Both the position numbers and the translations under genes were made by a program. From Selaginella moellendorffii (lineage: Eukaryota; Streptophyta; Lycopodiopsida; Selaginellales; Selaginellaceae), in the NCBI RefSeq assembly GCF_000143415.4, contig NW_003314333.1, positions 915,384 to 979,383 on the forward strand: a stretch of DNA of 64,000 nt, read 5' to 3'. Within the stretch, counting starts at the first letter, position 1. Each line of letters opens with the position of its first letter. The notes beneath the pieces are model-generated. The model was not told the DNA's origin. It ran no database searches and saw nothing but the letters and a program-made list of their open reading frames with translations. This document shows, piece by piece, positions 60,589 through 64,000 of this stretch.

Positions 60589-61010
60589 CGTTTGAAGTTC
60601 TAATGGGCATCTCTTATGGAAAAGAAGCAAAATTTGTAGTGAAGAACAATACTGATAGAACAATACTGACACTACATGATGAATTTGGGACAATCTATGG
60701 TCCTCAAATAGGAAGCCCTATTTTGCCTGGGGAGGAGCAACCAATAAAATTCAAGCTTCCAGGCAGAACCATTCTCAGAATTGCTATTCTTGTGACAAAT
60801 AACAATTGCAGCTTCCCCACAGATTTGCATATTGATGTTAAAGACCTGCAGAATGATATGAACTTATTTACGGTACATGATTCTCCCGGAAGAACTTATG
60901 CTCTAAAAAAAGAAAGAAAAGAATTAGAAAACGACGAGTTCTTCAAGAAGCCTGGATACTCTCCATTGGACCCTTCCAAAACTAAAAGCTCTATAAAGAC
61001 GTCTAAATAG
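60589..61010 (+). CDS. F2 family protein, intact, 135 aa, unknown function
   Basis: Open from ATG 60603, preceded by a good acceptor (CTTCTTGTAG at 60579-60588) and four in-frame codons (FEVL), so an upstream exon may exist, possibly in the F1 sequence before it. There is no signal peptide or membrane segment. The predicted beta-rich core has KFVVKNNTDRTILTLHDEFG, YGPQIGSPILPGEEQ, FKLPGRTILRIAILVT and LHIDVKDLQNDMNLFTVHDS. The tail is charged, ending TSK. Not recognised. The arrangement (aligned short strands, conserved Gly-Pro turns) suggests a beta-sandwich or lectin/cytolysin-like fold; this is only an impression. Confidence 0.5.
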
Positions 61011-61194
61011 TGTATCTACATATAAAGGAGGACCTTCAAAGGATAGATCTGGCAACCAGGCTTGATACTTTTCACTTTGTGGCCTGAGCGATCATATTGC
61101 TCAGCGAACTGGCTTTTTCTTTGTGTCCTATATTCGAATTATCAGGATAAAAGTTGCAATAACTCTGCTCACCTGAGCCTAGATGACACGAGAG

Positions 61195-61640
61195 GTGGAC
61201 TTTTTGATCAATTCCTGGAGCTCGAGTTCCCGGGAACGAGCGAGCCCGTGCCTGGGAACAGCCTCAGGTTGTGGCGAGACCGTTATTCGAGGATGAGAGG
61301 GTCCTCCAGAACCTGGCAGTTGCCAGCCACGTTCTCACGGAGAACCTGACTCGATCCGACGGCTGCCAACAGCTGGATCGAGTTAACGGCGAGCCACAGC
61401 CCGTTAAGGCGGCATTCTTCGTGGACGACTAGATTGCAGGCCCTGGCATTGCAAGGGATGCTTTCGAAGGAAGTGGACTGGGATGGATCAAACACCAGGC
61501 CGGATTGCTTGAAGCAAGCCTAGGTGAGATCACTGCCAGTGTCGATGATGAGAAGGAAGGGCCGCAGAGGATTTCCAAATTCCCACGAACACGTCCATGA
61601 AGTACTCACCAGCTCCTGTGAGTGAGTAGTAGCAAAACTC
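61195..61640 (-). pseudogene. Aspartic protease fragment, inverted
   Basis: Minus strand. LLIIDTGSDLT near 61540, VFDPSQSTSFESIPCNA and ACNLVVHEECR (61495-61410) follow the protease at 30505 closely, then similarity is lost. GEYFMDVFVG.P lies near 61600-61560. The second catalytic half is absent. Confidence 0.75.
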
Positions 61641-62639
61641 TTGGAGATCGACTGCTACCAAGATGGAGAGGCCAGTTTATAATGTGATCAATTGTTGGTC
61701 ACATGTCCAGGAAGAGTCTGCTGCTAAGGCCAACAATGCAGAGCTCAACCAGAAGATGCGAGGGAAGTAAGGCAGCAGGACTCAGATTTCAGCGACGGAG
61801 GCTGACAAAGTCTGGAGTGCCTCTAAAGACTATAGAGCTGCTTCCTCCTGCAGGTGACAATATTCACTGCAGAATTTCCCTACAAGCGATCAACCACCTC
61901 AAGCCTATTGTGGGCTCAAGCATGGCTAGCCTTGGGACTAAGCTGGAACACCAAACAGAAATCAGTCAAGCTAAACACTGAAACTTACGTCCTCACTCCT
62001 CCCCATAATCAATCCTAGAACTGAAAGTGCATTCCGGAGAATTGCTTGAGAATAAGAATAGAGCTCCTTTCAAAGTAACATATGGAACCGAGTGAACAGA
62101 GGTGTGTTTACAGCAACAACATCTGGAAATGTCCCGGGACCAAACATCTGAAATACGTTCAGATTAGTGGATTTGCAAAGTACTGTGTTGTGAGTTGTAA
62201 GCTAGAAATCTTCAGGTAAACTAACCTAAGGCTTGACACTCTAGGGTTACCAGGGATTATGGAGGACGTATAGCCTGACTAATTTCTGTTTCGTGTTCCA
62301 GCTTAGTCCCATGAAAGAGTGTGGGACTACAAGGCCTAGCGGGCATATAATCATGGACAGGACATCGGGCAAGGAAAAATCCAGCTCTTGAGCACTAAAT
62401 GTCAGAGAGGATACGCTTGAGGGTGTTCAGTAGCGAGAGATTTGTTTTAAACTCCAAGCCTAGCGTTGTTAACCACCCAGCATTCTGCTCTAGTTATGCA
62501 ATAACGAGTACTTGCCCAGCAAATGCTGGGTGGTTTACAAAGAGGTGGATGCGCCAGAAATATGTTTCTTACCTGAACTCAAGCACTTGTATGTATCTTT
62601 CTCATTTTCTTGGAGGTTTTTGGACCTGTTGTCCTTCAG
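61641..62639. other. No recognisable gene
   Basis: Stop-rich, mixed composition. A 92-codon plus frame at 61703-61981 has no family similarity. Confidence 0.3.
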
Positions 62640-63166
62640 GTTACTGGACAATAATGGCTTCTCTGGAGAAGTTCCCGATGAAATTGGAAACTTTTCCAAG
62701 CTGACCATCATGTAAGCCGTTGATGGCTAGAATACAATCTTGTGTAATAGTGTATTTTCAGGAGACTTGACAAAAATCGATTTGCTGGATCACTGCTGAG
62801 CAGTTTGGGGCGGATATCAACCCTCTTTGAAATTTAAATAGCTAATATGGTAACTACTTTGTACTCAAGTTTTGTTTCATTTACAGACACATCAATGATA
62901 ACGCTTTTACTGGAACGTTACCTGATCTAAGCGGGTTGAGAGCTCTCCAACTAATGTAATATTTCTTCTTAATTTGGAGTTGACCTGATGCATGTGTGTA
63001 TGCATAACAGAAGCGTTGGAAACAACTCCTTTTCTCCTCAGCCAGTTCCATCATTTGCAGGCTTGATTAAACTCTGGACAATGTAGGTGAATTTTGTTAG
63101 TTTTTGTTTGAACTTAACATGTCATTAATGATCCAAGTTTCTTTTCAGACCAAACTTGGAAACAAT
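62640..63166 (+). pseudogene. LRR receptor-like kinase fragment (LRR-VIII/HPCA1-like ectodomain)
   Basis: Exons of about 70 bp, each one leucine-rich repeat, with splice sites kept: LLDNNGFSGEVPDEIGNFSK (62640-62711), RLDKNRFAGSLLSSLGRIST (62762-...), HINDNAFTGTLPDLSGLRAL (62887-62957) and VGNNSFSPQPVPSFAGLIKL (63011-63084), then NLETM at a tRNA relic. The PDLSGL..L..M pattern is that of LRR-VIII receptor kinases. The kinase part is not in the window. Both ends are lost, so this is probably a fragment. Confidence 0.6.
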
Positions 63167-63250
63167 GGGATGAGAGAGGCTCAAACTCTCGACCTCAGGA
63201 TTTCTCAGCAGCTATGAGACCTACGCGCTGACCAACTGCGCCACCATTTA
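63166..63250 (-). pseudogene. tRNA-Met (elongator, CAT) relic with intron
   Basis: Minus strand. TGGCGCAGTTGGTCAGCGCG (D arm), GGTCTCATAGC with anticodon CAT, a short intron as in plant elongator tRNA-Met, and GGTCGAGAGTTTGAGCCTCT. The 5' acceptor strand (TAAATGG) no longer pairs with TCATCCC at three positions, so it is probably inactive. Confidence 0.7.
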
Positions 63251-63781
63251 TTTTAACATGATCATTCTAAACAAATTTATCTTAGGATTGATTCTGGAAT
63301 GCTGACTATAATGTCATACATCTATCCACGAACTACAGTTTTATCCATGGGCTACTGCAACAAACCGATTGATGCCAGCTTTCCCATCCTTTCCCAACAC
63401 TTGCTACACATCATAGAATACAAAGATATTCAAACTTACGACTTACCTCGATCTAAAAACGAAGCTAAACCAGGCGATGCTTGCGGTGGCTTCTCCTTCT
63501 CTTTCGAGAGAAACCAGACATTAGTGCCGTGTCAGATTTCCAAAACTTCAGGAGCAGTGTTGGCTAGCCACTCGACAGCCCTACGTCAACTCGAAACACC
63601 TGGTTCCTACAAACGGAGTTGGTCCCGAGCATGTGCTGAAACAACAATCCCTCACCAGGAAGGGATGCCTCGAGAGAATCCGGGGTTGAAGAGGGAGTGT
63701 CCTTGATAATTGCTTTCCTGTAGGCTCCTCCTCTGCTCGATGATCTTTGGCAAATTTACATTCGTTCTTCCCTGTCCGTCC
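63251..63781. other. No recognisable gene
   Basis: A 135-codon plus frame (63299-63706) has no family similarity, and nothing else stands out. The 3' UTR of the dioxygenase gene at 63782 must lie at the right end of this stretch. Confidence 0.3.
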
Positions 63782-64000
63782 TCACGCTGCTTGGCTCGTT
63801 TTCCTCAAGTAGCTCTCAAACGCGTCCAGCGTGTGGACATCGGTTCTATAGTGCTTCTGGGTGAATTCTAGCAGCTGCCCCCAAGTAAACTCCACGCACG
63901 GCCTCTTGCGATCTTGCTCTTCGTCTTCTTTGCTCTTGACCACCAGCTCTGGAATCGGCCGGATCACCATGTCCAGCCCCGGGTTGATGAAGAAAACCAG
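63782..64000 (-). CDS. 2-oxoglutarate/Fe(II)-dependent dioxygenase, C-terminal exon (partial)
   Basis: The frame is open from the window edge: LVFFINPGLDMVIRPIPELV, then an acidic/basic link and FTWGQLLEFTQKHY to the TGA/TAG end at 63784-63782. The string FF.NP..D..I.P.PELV followed by an aromatic-rich ...GQLLEF helix is the usual C-terminus of plant isopenicillin-N-synthase-like 2OG oxygenases, just after the RxS motif that would lie outside the window. Substrate unknown. Confidence 0.75.
   Translation of the reverse strand: MVFFINPGLDMVIRPIPELVVKSKEDEEQDRKRPCVEFTWGQLLEFTQKHYRTDVHTLDAFESYLRKTSQAA

Overview
This is nuclear DNA of a land plant. Introns are very short (mostly about 45-75 bp, GT-AG), plant-only families are present (neprosin, bHLH with ACT-like domain, PPR, nepenthesin-type protease, laccase, UGT, LRR-VIII kinase), and telo-box promoters, Ty1/copia relics and a plant-type tRNA-Pro(AGG) are seen. 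The short introns and the mix of families suggest a lycophyte such as Selaginella; that assignment is inference.

Layout. 0-7.1 kb is a compact set of intact genes: a possible 79-aa small gene, a bHLH factor, a HINT/HIT protein, a TruA/PUS1-type pseudouridine synthase, and head-to-head with it the GPI-transamidase subunit PIG-U (13 exons, one GC-AG intron). At 7.6-20.4 kb a neprosin-family gene is cut inside an exon by an 11.3-kb segment (8510-19822). The flanks share a 3-bp TCA, and removing the segment restores the reading frame. The segment carries 20-22-bp palindromes near both ends, a minisatellite, an intact-looking 837-aa P-loop NTPase gene with a possible nuclease-like tail, a decayed CDKAL1-type methylthiotransferase copy, F-box debris and GC-rich nested repeats.

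20.7-27.8 kb, 40.4-43.5 kb and 55.8-57.8 kb hold copies of a shuffled module made of pieces of nearby genes (neprosin, PPR, PIG-U, plus a 71-aa CxxC/CxxC ORF). The three copies share an internal inversion, so they descend from one rearranged ancestor. Intact genes between them are tRNA-Pro(AGG), a 700-aa PPR protein, a nepenthesin-like aspartic protease, an AP-1 sigma adaptin (copied intact at 43.6 kb and partly at 52.7 kb), and a short PDI-like protein with a CGAC site beside a PDIL2 pseudogene cut off by the module. UGT and XRCC3 fragments and two copia relics also lie here.

44.7-61 kb is AT-rich and dominated by decayed copies of two linked, unrecognised families: F1, a two-helix membrane protein with a charged tail, and F2, a soluble protein of about 135 aa. 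One F2 copy is intact at 60.6 kb. The right end has an aspartic-protease fragment, an LRR-VIII fragment interrupted by a tRNA-Met relic, and the C-terminal exon of a 2-oxoglutarate-dependent dioxygenase running off the window.

The intact genes are ordinary housekeeping or regulatory genes and form no joint pathway. What is distinctive is heavy local gene-fragment shuffling and the large element inside neprosin.
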